Below, in pieces: positions 26,455 through 35,995 of a DNA stretch of 57,995 nucleotides (position 1 is its first letter; each line of letters starts with the position of its first letter). The notes beneath the pieces were generated by a model. It made no database searches. It was not told where the DNA came from and was given only the letters and a program-made list of their open reading frames with translations. Source of the stretch: Nocardioides sp. Lineage in GTDB: Bacteria > Actinomycetota > Actinomycetes > Propionibacteriales > Nocardioidaceae. The position numbers were made by a program, and so were the translations under genes. The stretch is from NCBI RefSeq assembly GCF_030149505.1, contig NZ_JASBRN010000035.1, positions 1-57,995 of the forward strand, written 5' to 3'.

Positions 26455-28944
26455 CTACTCATGCCCCGCGTGCTCCACAGCTCCCATCGAAGCCGTTGAA
26501 TCCGACGAGGCGACCGGCTGAACCGGCAGCCGAAGGCGCTTCAGCAACAGCGCGTTGACCGCCACCAAGAAGCTGGACCCCGACATCGACAAAGCCGCGA
26601 CCTCCGGCCTCAGCACCAAGCCGAAGGCGGGCTCGAACACGCCTGCCGCGATGGGGAGCGCGATCGCGTTGTAGCCCACCGCCCAGCCGAGGTTCTGGCG
26701 CATCTTGCGCAGCGTGCCCCGGCCGATCGTCAGCGCCACCGGCACGTCCAGCGGGTCGGACCGCATGAGGACGACGTCCGCGGCTTCGATCGCGACGTCA
26801 GTGCCCGCGCCGACTGCGATCCCGACGTCTGCCTGCACGAGCGAGGGCGAGTCGTTGACGCCGTCGCCCACCATTGCCACGGTGCGGCCATGCGCCTGCA
26901 GCAGCTGAACCTGGTGCGCCTTGTCCTCGGGCAGCACCTCGGCGATGACGTCGTCGATTCCCAGTTCCTCGGCGATCCGCTCGGCAGTGGCGCGGTTGTC
27001 GCCGGTCAGCATGGCCACCCTGATGCCCGCCTGATGGAGCGCCGCGATCGCGGCAGCCGAGGTTTCGCGGACCGCGTCGGCAATGCCGAGCACGGCGACG
27101 GCTCGACCGTCGACGGCGACGAAAACCGCCGTGCGGCCTCCGGAGGCGATCTCGTCGCGCCGCGCGCCGAGGTCGCCGATGGTGATGCCTTCGGACTCCA
27201 TCAGGCGTCGGTTGCCGATGGCGACCTGGTGGCCGTCGACCTCGGCGAGGGCGCCTATGCCGGTGACGTTGCGGAAGCCGGTGGCACGCAGGCGCGGGAC
27301 ATCGGTGGCGTCGACGTACCGCACGACGGCGTCTGCGAGCGGGTGTTCGGACTCGCGTTCGAGTGCGCCGGCGAGGGCCAGCACCCGGTCGTGATCGAAG
27401 TCGCCGACCACTACGTCGGTGACCTCGGGTTCGCCCTTGGTGAGAGTGCCGGTCTTGTCGAACACGACGGTGTCGATGCGCGCGGAGGACTCGATCGCGG
27501 TGGCGTTCTTGAACAGGATCCCGCGCTTCGCCCCGAGACCGGAGCCGACCATGATCGCTGTCGGCGTGGCCAGGCCGAGGGCGTCGGGGCAGGTGATGAC
27601 GACGACGGTGATGGCGAACAGTAGCGCGGTCTGTACGCTCGCGCCGGCCGCGAGCCAGACCAGGAAGGTGCCGACTCCTCCGACCAGGGCGACCAGGACC
27701 AGCCAGAACGCGGCCTTGTCGGCGAGCCGTTGTCCGGGGGCCTTGGAGTTCTGGGCCTGCTGCACGAGGGCGACGATCTGGGCCAGTGCGGTGTCGGCAC
27801 CCACCTTGGTCGCGCGTACCCGGAGAGTGCCGCTGGCGTTGACAGTGGCGCCGATGACCTGGTCGCCGGGTGCCTTGTGCACCGGGAGGCTCTCGCCGGT
27901 GACCATGGACTCGTCGACCTCCGACTCGCCCTCTTCGACGGTGCCGTCGGTGGCGATCTTCGCCCCGGGCCGTATGAGGAGCAGGTCGTCGACCTGGACC
28001 TCAGAGGTGGGGACCTCGACGGGTTCGCCCTCGCGGAGCACGGTCGCCATCGGAGGGGCCAGGTCCAGCAAGGTGCGGATGGCGTCGTTGGCGCCGCCTC
28101 GTGCTCGCATCTCGAACCAGTGGCCGAGCAGCACGAATGCGGTGAGCATGACCGCGGCCTCGTAGAAGACCTCGCCGCCACCGGTAAGGGTGATTCCGAG
28201 GGAGTAGAGCCAGCCGGCGCCGACTGCTACGGCCACCAGCACCATCATGTCCAGGGTCCTGGCTCGGAGTGCTCGCCAGGCACCGTCGAAGAAGATCCAG
28301 GCGGAGTAGAAGATGACCGGCAGCGACAGGATCAGGGCGAAAATGTCATCGCGCATCCCGAACGGGGCGGCCGCGTCGAAGCCGAGCATGTCGCGCCCCA
28401 TCGGCGAGTACAACGAGACGGGTACGGCGAGCAGCACGGCGACCAGGAACCGGTTGCGCATGTCGCGGACCATGTCGGCCATCGACATCGAGCCGTGTCC
28501 GCCGTGGCCCATCGCGTCGTGCGGTGACGAGACGGGCGATGCCGGGCCGGCGGGGCCGGCGTGTTTGTCGTGGCTGGCATGCGGGTCGTGCTCGCCATGC
28601 GCGGCCTGCTGAGCGTGGTCAGCGTGGTGATCATGACCTGGTTCGAGCATCGGGTCGCACACGTGACTGGGGACAGACTGCCCGGCGCAGTGGAAGCCGC
28701 ACTCCCGAACCCAGTCCAGCAGCTCGCTGATGCTGGTGCGGTTCGGGTCGTAGGTGACGGTGGCGGTCTGGGCGACCGGGTTGGCGTCGACGGAGAGCAC
28801 GCCAGGCTGGCGTGACAGCACCGCCTCCGCGACGTTCTTGCTGGTCGCCCACTGGACCCCGGACACCTCGAGGACCGCGGTCGATCTCCCGTCACCCCGC
28901 GCATCGCGGTCGTCGTGGCCGATGTGGTGTTCGTGCTTGGTCAT
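26455..28944 (-). CDS. P1B-type heavy-metal ATPase with CPD membrane motif
   Basis: This 829-residue ATPase has a degenerate N-terminal HMA fold (about 22-95) without a CxxC, then a His-rich stretch (about 95-150). Eight helices follow with [18 protein letters not shown] and GDGVNDS. The transmembrane metal motif is TCPDALGL, where CopA has CPC and CopB has CPH. The last helix has [14 protein letters not shown], closer to CopB-type MSxS...NA than to CopA. It probably exports Cu or another soft metal with altered selectivity. It is the last gene of the csoR operon and overlaps copA by 4 bp (ATGA). Confidence 0.9.
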   Translation of the reverse strand: MTKHEHHIGHDDRDARGDGRSTAVLEVSGVQWATSKNVAEAVLSRQPGVLSVDANPVAQTATVTYDPNRTSISELLDWVRECGFHCAGQSVPSHVCDPMLEPGHDHHADHAQQAAHGEHDPHASHDKHAGPAGPASPVSSPHDAMGHGGHGSMSMADMVRDMRNRFLVAVLLAVPVSLYSPMGRDMLGFDAAAPFGMRDDIFALILSLPVIFYSAWIFFDGAWRALRARTLDMMVLVAVAVGAGWLYSLGITLTGGGEVFYEAAVMLTAFVLLGHWFEMRARGGANDAIRTLLDLAPPMATVLREGEPVEVPTSEVQVDDLLLIRPGAKIATDGTVEEGESEVDESMVTGESLPVHKAPGDQVIGATVNASGTLRVRATKVGADTALAQIVALVQQAQNSKAPGQRLADKAAFWLVLVALVGGVGTFLVWLAAGASVQTALLFAITVVVITCPDALGLATPTAIMVGSGLGAKRGILFKNATAIESSARIDTVVFDKTGTLTKGEPEVTDVVVGDFDHDRVLALAGALERESEHPLADAVVRYVDATDVPRLRATGFRNVTGIGALAEVDGHQVAIGNRRLMESEGITIGDLGARRDEIASGGRTAVFVAVDGRAVAVLGIADAVRETSAAAIAALHQAGIRVAMLTGDNRATAERIAEELGIDDVIAEVLPEDKAHQVQLLQAHGRTVAMVGDGVNDSPSLVQADVGIAVGAGTDVAIEAADVVLMRSDPLDVPVALTIGRGTLRKMRQNLGWAVGYNAIALPIAAGVFEPAFGLVLRPEVAALSMSGSSFLVAVNALLLKRLRLPVQPVASSDSTASMGAVEHAGHE

Positions 28945-31286
28945 CGTCCTGCCTCCACTTTGGGAAGGTTGGTCCTGGTCGAGTCGTGCTCGAGGTGTGG
29001 CGTCTCGGTCGATTGCGTGGAGACGGCCTGGAACCGGCGCAGCCGCAGGCTGTTGGACACCACGAACACCGAGGAGAACGCCATCGCGGCACCGGCGATC
29101 AGCGGGTTGAGCAAGCCGAGCGCGGCCAGAGGCAGCGCCGCGACGTTGTAGGCGAAGGCCCAGAACAGGTTGCCCTTGATCGTCCGCAGGGTGCGGCGGG
29201 ACAGCCGGATCGCGTCGACGGCCGCGCGCAGGTCGCCGCGGACCAAGGTGAGGTCGGACGCCTCGATGGCCACGTCGGTGCCGGTGCCCATAGCGATGCC
29301 CAAGTCGGAGGTCGCCAGTGCGGCGGCGTCGTTGACGCCGTCCCCGACCATCGCCACCGTCCGGCCCTCACGCTGGAGACGTTCGACGACGGCGACCTTG
29401 TCGGCCGGAAGGACCTCGGCGATGACGTCGTCGATGCCCACCTCGGCGGCGACCGCGCGGGCGGCGCGTTCGTTGTCTCCGGTGAGCAGCACCGGCCTCA
29501 GTCCGAGCTCCTTGAGCTCGGCCACAGCCTGGGCACTGGTGGGCTTGATGGCGTCGGAGACGACCAGCACGCCGCGGGTTGCGCCGTCCCAGCCGGCGGC
29601 GATCACGGTCCGGCCTTCCTGCTCGGCCGCATCGACCACCTGTGCCAAGCGCGGGGCGAGGGGCTGGCTCCACTCCTGGGCGAGCCAGCCGGGCCGACCC
29701 GCCACGACCGCGTGGCCGTCGACCACCCCGGCGACGCCGAGGCCTTGGGTCGAGGTGAATCCCTCGACGTCGGGCAGCTGCGCGTCGAGGCGTTGGCTGG
29801 CGCCGGTGGCGATGGCTTGACCGATCGGGTGTTCCGAGGCGTTCTCGAGGGCACCGACCAGCCGGAGCAGGTCGGCGACGTCGACGTCGTCGGCGGGGAC
29901 GGCCTGTACGAGCTCCATCCGTCCGGTCGTCACGGTGCCGGTCTTGTCCAGGACGATGGTGTCGACCACCCGGGTGGACTCGAGCACCTCGGGGCCCTTG
30001 ATGAGCACGCCGAGCTGGGCGCCGCGGCCGGTGCCGACGAGCAGGGCGGTGGGGGTGGCCAGCCCGAGGGCGCACGGGCAGGCGATGATCAGGACCGCCA
30101 CTGCGGCGGTGAACGCCGCGGTGACGCTGTGACCGGTCAGCAGCCAACCGGCGAGCGTGGCCAGGGAGAGGGCGATCACGATGGGAACGAAGACCGCCGA
30201 GACCCGGTCGGCGAGGCGCTGGACCTCGGCCTTCCCGTTCTGGGCTTCCTCCACCAGCCGTGCCATCTGGGCCAGCTGGGTGTCGGCTCCGACGCGGGTG
30301 GCCCGGACGACGAGGCGACCGCCGGCGTTGACGGTGGCACCGACGACGGAGTCGCCGGGCCCGACCTCGACGGGCACCGGCTCTCCGGTGAGCATGGAGG
30401 CGTCGACGGCCGACGTGCCGTCCTCGACGACACCGTCGGTGGCGACCTTCTCCCCCGGACGCACGATGAACCGGTCCCCGACCGCCAGCTGGCTCACGGG
30501 CACGCGCACCTCTGCGCCGTCACGGAGGACGGCGACGTCCTTGGCGCCCATGTCGAGCAGGGCGCGCAACGCCGCACCGGACTGGCGCTTGGCGCGGGCC
30601 TCGAAGTAGCGGCCCGCGATGATGAAGGTGGTGACCGCGGCCGCCACTTCGAGGTAGATGTGGACGTCCGCCTCGCCGTCGGGGAAGAGGTCGAACGGCA
30701 TCCGCATCCCGGTCATCCCGGCGTGGGTGAACAGCAGTGCCCACAGCGACCACAGCCAGGCGGCGGTGACGCCGACCGAGATCAGGGTGTCCATGGTGGC
30801 GGCGCCGTGGCGGGCGTTGGTCACCGCGGCTCGGTGGAACGGCCAGGCACCCCAGACAACGACGGGTGAGGCCAGGGTCAGCGAGATCCACTGCCAGTTG
30901 TCGAACTGCAGCGCCGGGATCATCGACATGGCCAGCACCGGCACCGTCAGCACGGCCGACACCACCAGGCGCTGCCACCACCCCGCGGCCTCTCGGTCCC
31001 GATCGTCCGGCTCGGGGGTGGCCACGCCCTCGTCACCGCTGGGCGCCCGGGCCGGCACAGTCGCGGTGTAGCCGGTGGCCTCCACCACCGTGACGAGGTC
31101 GTCGGGGCTGAGGTTTGTCGGGTAGCTGACCTTGGCCTTCTCGGTGGCGTAGTTGACCGTGGCGGTGACGCCGTCGAGCTTGTTCAGCTTCTTCTCGATC
31201 CGCGCGGCGCAGGAGGCGCACGTCATCCCACCGATGGCGAGCTCGATGTCGTTGACGGTGTCGGACGCGGTGGTCTGCTGGGTCAT
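28941..31286 (-). CDS. copA: copper-exporting P1B-1 ATPase
   Basis: This 781-residue Cu(I) exporter has one N-terminal HMA domain with GMTCASC (about residues 19-25). The membrane ion site is [13 protein letters not shown]. The catalytic motifs are TGEP in the A-domain, [17 protein letters not shown] and [10 protein letters not shown]. Helix-8 residues [13 protein letters not shown] fit P1B-1. It pumps cytosolic Cu(I) out using ATP. It follows the CopZ-like gene by 53 bp in the CsoR-controlled operon, and its stop overlaps the start of the second ATPase. Confidence 0.95.
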   Translation of the reverse strand: MTQQTTASDTVNDIELAIGGMTCASCAARIEKKLNKLDGVTATVNYATEKAKVSYPTNLSPDDLVTVVEATGYTATVPARAPSGDEGVATPEPDDRDREAAGWWQRLVVSAVLTVPVLAMSMIPALQFDNWQWISLTLASPVVVWGAWPFHRAAVTNARHGAATMDTLISVGVTAAWLWSLWALLFTHAGMTGMRMPFDLFPDGEADVHIYLEVAAAVTTFIIAGRYFEARAKRQSGAALRALLDMGAKDVAVLRDGAEVRVPVSQLAVGDRFIVRPGEKVATDGVVEDGTSAVDASMLTGEPVPVEVGPGDSVVGATVNAGGRLVVRATRVGADTQLAQMARLVEEAQNGKAEVQRLADRVSAVFVPIVIALSLATLAGWLLTGHSVTAAFTAAVAVLIIACPCALGLATPTALLVGTGRGAQLGVLIKGPEVLESTRVVDTIVLDKTGTVTTGRMELVQAVPADDVDVADLLRLVGALENASEHPIGQAIATGASQRLDAQLPDVEGFTSTQGLGVAGVVDGHAVVAGRPGWLAQEWSQPLAPRLAQVVDAAEQEGRTVIAAGWDGATRGVLVVSDAIKPTSAQAVAELKELGLRPVLLTGDNERAARAVAAEVGIDDVIAEVLPADKVAVVERLQREGRTVAMVGDGVNDAAALATSDLGIAMGTGTDVAIEASDLTLVRGDLRAAVDAIRLSRRTLRTIKGNLFWAFAYNVAALPLAALGLLNPLIAGAAMAFSSVFVVSNSLRLRRFQAVSTQSTETPHLEHDSTRTNLPKVEAGR

Positions 31287-31339
31287 GACTGTGCCTCCTG
31301 GGGGATGGATCGCGCTTCGGACGTGAGGGGCCTGGCCCG

Positions 31340-31720
31340 TCAGGCGAGGTGGTAGTCGCCGGCCTCGTCGAGGGCTGCGGCGACCTGCGCCCGATCGAGG
31401 GGCTGGGCGCTGGTCACGGTGACCGACGAGGTCCCGCCGGCGACGAGGTCGACGGAGACGTCGCTGACGCCGTCCAGGCTCTTGAGCTCGCTGGTGACGG
31501 CGCTGGCGCAGTGGCCGCAGGTCATCCCCGTCACGTCGTAGCTGGTCGTGGTCATTTCGTTTCCCTTCGTTGCGGCGGTGGCGGTCGATTCGATGGTGGT
31601 GCCGGTGGAACTACCGGTCTCGGTGTTGGCGCCGCAGCCGCATCCTCCGCAGCCGCAGCCACCGCCGTTCGGGGGGCTGTCGGCCAACTGGAGTTCGTGG
31701 CTGGTGTGTGGGGCGGGCAT
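31340..31720 (-). CDS. CopZ-like copper chaperone with Cys/Gly-rich N-terminal extension
   Basis: This protein ends in a standard HMA domain with [13 protein letters not shown] that carries Cu(I) to CopA. Before it lies an extension with GGGCGCGGCGCG (six cysteines in total nearby), a possible extra soft-metal site. Three in-frame starts exist. The ATG at 31750 overlaps the csoR stop. The ATG at 31720 is preferred because AAGGAG sits 7 nt upstream. The ATG at 31555 has GAAGGGA upstream and would give a classic 71-residue CopZ. Two products may be made. Regulation is by the CsoR sites upstream of csoR. Confidence 0.85.
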   Translation of the reverse strand: MPAPHTSHELQLADSPPNGGGCGCGGCGCGANTETGSSTGTTIESTATAATKGNEMTTTSYDVTGMTCGHCASAVTSELKSLDGVSDVSVDLVAGGTSSVTVTSAQPLDRAQVAAALDEAGDYHLA

Positions 31721-31746
31721 GGGTGCTCCTTGGTTGGTCGGGTCGG

Positions 31747-32031
31747 TCATGAGCGGACGAGTCGTCGGATCGCTGCGGAGGCCTCGTTGAGCTTCTGTTG
31801 GGCCTCGGCGGGGTCGGTGGCGTGGGTCAGGCAGTGCTCGAGGTGCTGGTCGAGGAGAACGAGCGCCACGCCTTCGAGGGCCTTCGTCGCCGCCGAGACC
31901 TGGGTGAGGATGTCGATGCAGTACTGCTCCTCGTCCACCAGGCGCTGCAGGCCGCGAATCTGGCCCTCGATGCGGCGCAGCCGGGTCAGCACTGCCTGCT
32001 TCTCGGTGAGGTATCCCGGTTCGGCTGCCAT
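31747..32031 (-). CDS. csoR: copper-sensing repressor CsoR
   Basis: This 94-residue all-helical DUF156 repressor has the Cu(I) ligands Cys in EEQYCIDIL and His plus Cys in QHLEHCLTHA. The family helix LRRIEGQIRGLQRLV precedes them. Apo-CsoR binds DNA and Cu(I) releases it. It is first in the csoR-copZ-copA-ATPase operon and has two pseudo-palindromic sites upstream. A GAGGAGG ribosome-binding site precedes the ATG. Confidence 0.95.
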   Translation of the reverse strand: MAAEPGYLTEKQAVLTRLRRIEGQIRGLQRLVDEEQYCIDILTQVSAATKALEGVALVLLDQHLEHCLTHATDPAEAQQKLNEASAAIRRLVRS

Positions 32032-32048
32032 CGCGACCCTCCTCTGCC

Positions 32049-32065
32049 TATACCCGGACGGGGTG
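32049..32065. promoter_or_regulatory. CsoR-type operator, proximal
   Basis: TATACCCGGACGGGGTG has the TACCC-n4-GGGT symmetry of CsoR boxes. It is 18 bp upstream of the csoR start, overlapping the likely promoter/leader. Confidence 0.65.
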
Positions 32066-32083
32066 TCTGCCTTCGCAGTTGAC

Positions 32084-32101
32084 TATACCCCCATGGGGTA
32101 C
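32084..32101. promoter_or_regulatory. CsoR-type operator, distal
   Basis: TACCCCCATGGGGTA is a near-perfect inverted repeat fitting the CsoR consensus. On the minus strand it is followed by TATAGT, a plausible -10 for the csoR operon. The spacing to the proximal box is 35 bp centre to centre. Confidence 0.75.
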
Positions 32102-32124
32102 TCCCACAAGGTGGCCGGAGAGAC

Positions 32125-32141
32125 CTTCATCGAACCTTCAT
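32125..32141 (+). promoter_or_regulatory. 11-bp-period direct repeat, variant copy
   Basis: CTTCATCGAACCTTCAT differs at two positions from the consensus CTTCAGCGAACCTTCAC found upstream of three island operons. It lies between the redoxin stop and the csoR promoter and points away from csoR, so its function is uncertain. Confidence 0.4.
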
Positions 32142-32164
32142 CGAGATCGGCTCTGCCTCGGTGG

Positions 32165-32788
32165 TCAGGCGCTGAGGTTGCTGCGGATCTCGTCGAGCAG
32201 GTCCTGGGGTGCCAGCCACATGGAGGGGTATTCGCCGTACCAGCGCTGTCGGCCCTGCCTGTCGATGAGCACGAAGCTGTGCCCGGGCAGTCCGGCATGC
32301 ATGCCTTTGCCGAGGGTTCCGTAGGCCTCGGAGACCGTGCCGTCGTCGAGCAGGAACGGTGTGGTGACTCCGCTGGCGGTCATGTCGGCGGTGATCTGCT
32401 CGCGGGTGTTCATCACGATCGGCAGCACGGTGACGTCGAGCTTCTGGAAGGCTGCCGCTTGCTTCTCGATCTCGCCCATCTGGACGATGCAGGACTGGCA
32501 CCCGGCGCCCTCGGAGAAGTACAGGAGCACGTTCTCGCCGCGGTGTTGAGCCAGGGTGTGTTCGGAGCCGCCGGTGTCGGTGAGGGTGAATTCGGGGGCG
32601 GTGCGGATCGCGTCGGAGGACTCGGGGCGCGAGGTGAGCATCATGGCTGTCACCGCGGCGACCAGAGCCAATGCACTGGCCGTGCCGATCATGATGCGCA
32701 GGCGGCGGCGACGACCGGATGCCCGCGCGGCCTGTTCCGCGCACTGACGGCGTTCGTTACGGGATTGCTCGGCGGCCTTGTGCGACAT
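32165..32788 (-). CDS. membrane-anchored redoxin/thioredoxin-like protein
   Basis: This 207-residue protein has a basic N-terminus, one transmembrane helix (about 37-58) and an AhpC/TlpA-type domain. The active-site CxxC lies in SEGAGCQSCIVQ near residue 105, followed by a cis-Pro region (TPFLLDD) and GHSFVLIDRQGRQRW. It likely works outside the membrane in thiol-disulphide exchange. GGAGG precedes the ATG. It is third in a cassette with a glutaredoxin-like protein and a small CcdA-like membrane protein, which could supply reductant across the membrane. Confidence 0.85.
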   Translation of the reverse strand: MSHKAAEQSRNERRQCAEQAARASGRRRRLRIMIGTASALALVAAVTAMMLTSRPESSDAIRTAPEFTLTDTGGSEHTLAQHRGENVLLYFSEGAGCQSCIVQMGEIEKQAAAFQKLDVTVLPIVMNTREQITADMTASGVTTPFLLDDGTVSEAYGTLGKGMHAGLPGHSFVLIDRQGRQRWYGEYPSMWLAPQDLLDEIRSNLSA

Positions 32789-32810
32789 GATGTTTCCTCC
32801 AGGGTCCGGG

Positions 32811-33194
32811 TCAGCTGTGGTTGTCGGGGTGGGCGCCGACGCCCGGGCCGTGGCAGGCGGGATCCTCGTCGGGCTCCGCGTCGGTCGATGCGTCCGGTCG
32901 TTGTCGGTCACGCAGCGTGGCGATGACGAAGACTGCGGCGAGGGCCAGCACGGCGAGTCCGAGCACCGGCTCGGGGACCGGGTCGGTCCAGGTCTCGATG
33001 CGGGCGAGGACCTCGGACAGCCCCTTGCCGATGGAGACCTGGAATCCGGGGCCACCGGTCATCTGGCCGGTGTTGGCCAGGTAGATGACGAAGCCACCCA
33101 TGACCGTGAACGCGACGCAACACGGTGCGAACAGGGCGACGCCTCCGGCGAAGAACGCGGCGAGGACCGAGCCAGTTGTCAGCAGGTCACCCAT
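32811..33194 (-). CDS. small CcdA-like membrane protein with APCC motif
   Basis: This 127-residue protein has an N-terminal hydrophobic helix with VALFAPCCVAF, as in the first helix of CcdA-type thiol-electron carriers. A middle loop leads to a second helix (PEPVLGLAVLALAAVFVIA) and a polar His/Asp-rich tail. A normal CcdA has six to eight helices and a second Cys; here only two or three helices and no partner Cys pair remain. It may be an internally deleted CcdA or a distinct minimal type. It overlaps the glutaredoxin gene by 8 bp. Confidence 0.65.
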   Translation of the reverse strand: MGDLLTTGSVLAAFFAGGVALFAPCCVAFTVMGGFVIYLANTGQMTGGPGFQVSIGKGLSEVLARIETWTDPVPEPVLGLAVLALAAVFVIATLRDRQRPDASTDAEPDEDPACHGPGVGAHPDNHS

Positions 33195-33513
33195 GGTTGG
33201 CCCCCCTCGCCGCGGAGGCGGTGCTCGGTGCGTCGCCGTACCTGCTCTTGAGGAGCTTCTCCAGTTTGCGTCGTGGCAGACGTCCGCTGCTGAAGAAGGT
33301 GCCGTCGAGGAGAACCAGGGGGCTCATCGGCGCGCGGTGGCGTGCCATCAGCGCCTGGCCGGCCTCGCTGCGCACAGCTACCGTGTCGACCGCGAGCGGG
33401 TAGCTGGCTGCCAGCGTCGCAAGCGCCCGCTGGGCGTCCTCGCAGAAGTGGCAGGCCTCGTTGTCCACGACGGTGATCCGGAGCGGCTCGAATGCCGGCG
33501 TGGGTGATGACAT
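33187..33513 (-). CDS. glutaredoxin-like protein
   Basis: This 108-residue thioredoxin-fold protein has a CxxC in NEACHFCEDAQ (about 21-31), a cis-Pro in RAPMSPLVLLDG and a basic C-terminal helix. It probably reduces disulphides or passes electrons to the CcdA-like and redoxin proteins encoded next. A 17-bp direct-repeat box lies 74 bp upstream, so it seems to belong to the regulon of the adjacent two-component system. Confidence 0.8.
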   Translation of the reverse strand: MSSPTPAFEPLRITVVDNEACHFCEDAQRALATLAASYPLAVDTVAVRSEAGQALMARHRAPMSPLVLLDGTFFSSGRLPRRKLEKLLKSRYGDAPSTASAARGANHG

Positions 33514-33587
33514 GGCTTCCCCTCGTGCGCGCTGGTTCGACACGGTCCAGCGTCGACGGGGTGCTCGGGGAAAAGTGGCGAGGTGGT

Positions 33588-33604
33588 GTGAAGGTTCGCT
33601 GAAG
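33588..33604 (-). promoter_or_regulatory. 11-bp-period direct repeat box (probable OmpR-type site)
   Basis: On the minus strand this reads CTTCAGCGAACCTTCAC: two CTTCA half-sites 11 bp apart, the geometry of OmpR-family binding. It is 74 bp upstream of the glutaredoxin-like gene. Confidence 0.7.
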
Positions 33605-33644
33605 ATGCCCGGCGATTGGCCCCGGATGTCCGGGCCCGAAGGCC

Positions 33645-34769
33645 CTACCGGAGGCCAGGTAGCCGTACCGTGAACGTGGCCCCGAGTCCGGGTCCGGCGC
33701 TGGTCACCGAGATACCGCCGCCATGTGCCTCGACGAGGGCGCGGGCGATGGCCAGCCCGATGCCTGAGCCGCCATGGCCACGGTCGCGGGCGGAGTCGGC
33801 ACGGTAGAACCGGTCGAACAGGTGCGGCAGGTGCTCGGCTGCCACCCCCTGGCCGGTGTCGGCGACGCGGTACTCCACCCACTGGTCGATCCGTCGGCAG
33901 CCCAGGGTCACGGTCCCGCCCGCCGGAGTGTGGCGCAGGGCGTTGTCGAGCAGGTTGCCGAGCACCTGTCCGAACCGGTCGGCGTCGACGCGGACCTGGC
34001 CGGCATCGGCGAGCTCGGTGCGCAGGTCTACCCCCTTGGCGGCGTACCGGTCGCGGGCGACGTCGGCGGCCGCGGCAGCCACGTCAGCGGCGGCCATCGG
34101 TCGCAGCGTCACGTCGATCCCCTCCTCTGCCTGGGAGACGGCGGACATGTCCTCGGCGAGGCGCCGCAGGCGGCCCGTCGAGCCGCGGATCACCCCGAGC
34201 GTGTCGTCGTCCAGGGCTCGGATGCCGTCCTCGACGGCCTCGAGGTGCGCGTCGATCGTGGCCAGGGGCGTGCGCATCTCGTGGGCCAGGTCGGCCAGCA
34301 TGCTGCGTCGAGTCGACTCGGTCGCTTCGAGCCTCTCCGCGAGGCGGTTGTAGGTCAGTGCGAGGGAGGCGAACTCGCCGCCCAGTCCCGGGTCGGGCAC
34401 CCGGGCGTCGTACCGTCCGGCGGCGATGTCCGCTGCGGCGGCGGCCACGTTGCCGATCGAGCGCTGCACCCGCCGGCTGAAGTACCACGAGACCGCCAAC
34501 GCCGCGAGGACCGAGGCGAGCAGCGCCAGAGAGACCGAAAGGACCAGCGCCGAGGCGAAGGCCTCCTCCACGTGACGAGTCTCCTCGGCGGTGTGGGTGT
34601 CACCGGCCTGCTGGAGGTGGTCGCTGAAGATGCTGGGTCCGACGACGGAGGCGACCAACCAAGTGGTCAGGGCGCCGGCCACCAGCACCAGGGCCTGGGC
34701 GACCAGGAGCCGAGTGGCGAACCGCGGCCGGGCACGGACCGTGTCCGCCAGGAGTGGGGGGCTGGTCAC
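33645..34769 (-). CDS. sensor histidine kinase (copper-island two-component system)
   Basis: This 374-residue kinase has a first helix (about 20-45) and a short extracytoplasmic segment (about 46-70) containing His residues (SDHLQQAGDTHTAEETRHVEE) that could bind metal. A second helix (about 72-97) and a HAMP domain lead to the H-box LADLAHEMRTPLATI. The ATPase boxes are the N-box LGNLLDNALRHTP, VADTGQGV and GGSGIGLAIA. Its start overlaps the response regulator stop by 4 bp. The short sensor loop and context suggest periplasmic copper sensing, CusS/CopS-like, which is inference. Confidence 0.9.
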   Translation of the reverse strand: MTSPPLLADTVRARPRFATRLLVAQALVLVAGALTTWLVASVVGPSIFSDHLQQAGDTHTAEETRHVEEAFASALVLSVSLALLASVLAALAVSWYFSRRVQRSIGNVAAAAADIAAGRYDARVPDPGLGGEFASLALTYNRLAERLEATESTRRSMLADLAHEMRTPLATIDAHLEAVEDGIRALDDDTLGVIRGSTGRLRRLAEDMSAVSQAEEGIDVTLRPMAAADVAAAAADVARDRYAAKGVDLRTELADAGQVRVDADRFGQVLGNLLDNALRHTPAGGTVTLGCRRIDQWVEYRVADTGQGVAAEHLPHLFDRFYRADSARDRGHGGSGIGLAIARALVEAHGGGISVTSAGPGLGATFTVRLPGLR

Positions 34770-35542
34770 TGCCCTGTGCCCATCCGGTAGCCGACGCCAC
34801 GGACGGTCCGGATGAATCGGGCCTGAGTGGCGTCGTCGTCCAGCTTGCGGCGCAGGTGGCCGACGTGCACGTCGACCAGGTGCTCGTCACCGACCCACGA
34901 GGGTCCCCAGACGGCGTCGATGAGCTGGCGGCGGCTGAACGCCATCCTGGGCCGCTCGGTCAGGGCGGCGAGGAGGTCGAACTCGGTGCGCGTGAGCGCC
35001 ACGGGCTCGCCGTCGAGCCACACGTCGCGTCCCAGCGGGTGGATGACGAGCGGACCGAAGGCGCGGGCACCTTCCAAGGCATCGGACGAGGTTCCTGATG
35101 GGCGGGGCCTGCGGAGCATGGCCTGGATTCGGGCCATCAGGATCCGGGGGCTGAACGGTTTGGTCAGGTAGTCATCAGCCCCCACCGAGAGCCCGATGAG
35201 CGTGTCGACCTCTTCGCTGCGTGCGGTCAGCATCACCACGTAGGCATCGGAGAAGGTGCGCAGCTGCCGACAGACCTCCACCCCGTCCAGGCTGGGCAGA
35301 CCCAGGTCCAGCACGACGACGTCCGGGTCGACGGCGCGGGCGGCCTCCACCGCCTCGAGCCCGTCATGGACCACCGCCACCTCGAAGCCGTCGCGCTCGA
35401 GGTAGCTGCCGATGAGTCCGGCCAGCTGCGTCTCGTCTTCGACCACCATCGCCCGGAGACCGGTTCGGGGGCGGCCACCCGCGGCACCCCCTGCCGGTGA
35501 GCCGGCCTTCTCGTCCATGACGTCCTCGCCCATACCCGCCAT
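34766..35542 (-). CDS. OmpR-family response regulator (copper-island)
   Basis: This protein is 258 residues from the first ATG. The receiver domain has phospho-acceptor DVVVLDLGLPSLDG and Lys in DYLTKPF. The winged-helix domain ends RTVRGVGYRMG. In-frame ATGs at 35542, 35530 and 35518 are all possible; the last has a GAGG five bases upstream. It probably binds the CTTCA-n6-CTTCA boxes found at 33588, 35596 and 39403, one of which lies 54 bp upstream of its own gene, in the divergent region shared with the SHOCT-multicopper oxidase operon. Confidence 0.9.
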   Translation of the reverse strand: MAGMGEDVMDEKAGSPAGGAAGGRPRTGLRAMVVEDETQLAGLIGSYLERDGFEVAVVHDGLEAVEAARAVDPDVVVLDLGLPSLDGVEVCRQLRTFSDAYVVMLTARSEEVDTLIGLSVGADDYLTKPFSPRILMARIQAMLRRPRPSGTSSDALEGARAFGPLVIHPLGRDVWLDGEPVALTRTEFDLLAALTERPRMAFSRRQLIDAVWGPSWVGDEHLVDVHVGHLRRKLDDDATQARFIRTVRGVGYRMGTGQ

Positions 35543-35595
35543 GGTCTCAGTCCGCTGCCCGGCCAGCCGTAGGTCAGCACCGGCGAGGGCACGTT

Positions 35596-35612
35596 CTTCA
35601 GCGGACCTTCAC
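35596..35612 (+). promoter_or_regulatory. 11-bp-period direct repeat box (probable OmpR-type site)
   Basis: CTTCAGCGGACCTTCAC lies 75 bp upstream of the SHOCT-multicopper oxidase operon and in the divergent region shared with the response regulator gene. The spacing to the gene matches the other copies. Confidence 0.7.
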
Positions 35613-35686
35613 ATGAACGCGACCGGGACGCAGTGGTGTCCGGGCAATCGTGGGAGTCACCAAGCCAAGCGAAGGAGCTGAGGACG

Positions 35687-35932
35687 ATGATGGGCTGGTA
35701 CCACGACGGCATGGGTTGGGGCGGTTGGATCATCATGACCGTGGCCATGGTCGCGTTCTGGGCGCTGGTGGTCTTTGCCGTTCTCGCCCTGTTCCGCACG
35801 CAGCGCCCCGGTGGGTCCACCCCGGACCGCCGCGACCCGATGCAGATCCTCGACGAGCGGTTCGCCCGAGGCGAGATCGACGAAGACGAGTACCACGCCC
35901 GCAGCAGTGTGCTGCGTGCCTCGGTGCACTAG
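35687..35932 (+). CDS. SHOCT-domain small membrane protein
   Basis: This 81-residue protein has a Trp/Gly/Met/His-containing N-terminus (MMGWYHDGMGWGGW), one transmembrane helix (about 15-38) and a C-terminal SHOCT motif (ILDERFARGEIDEDEYHARSSVL). It resembles the protein at 53871 and both lie beside multicopper oxidase sequences. Function is unknown, though such proteins recur in metal islands. GAAGGAG precedes the ATG. First gene of the MCO operon. Confidence 0.85.
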   Translation: MMGWYHDGMGWGGWIIMTVAMVAFWALVVFAVLALFRTQRPGGSTPDRRDPMQILDERFARGEIDEDEYHARSSVLRASVH

Positions 35933-35995
35933 CCGCTCGCCCCTTCCCGCCTCGCACATCTCGCCTCTCGCCGAACCTGAGTCAGGAGCCCCCAC

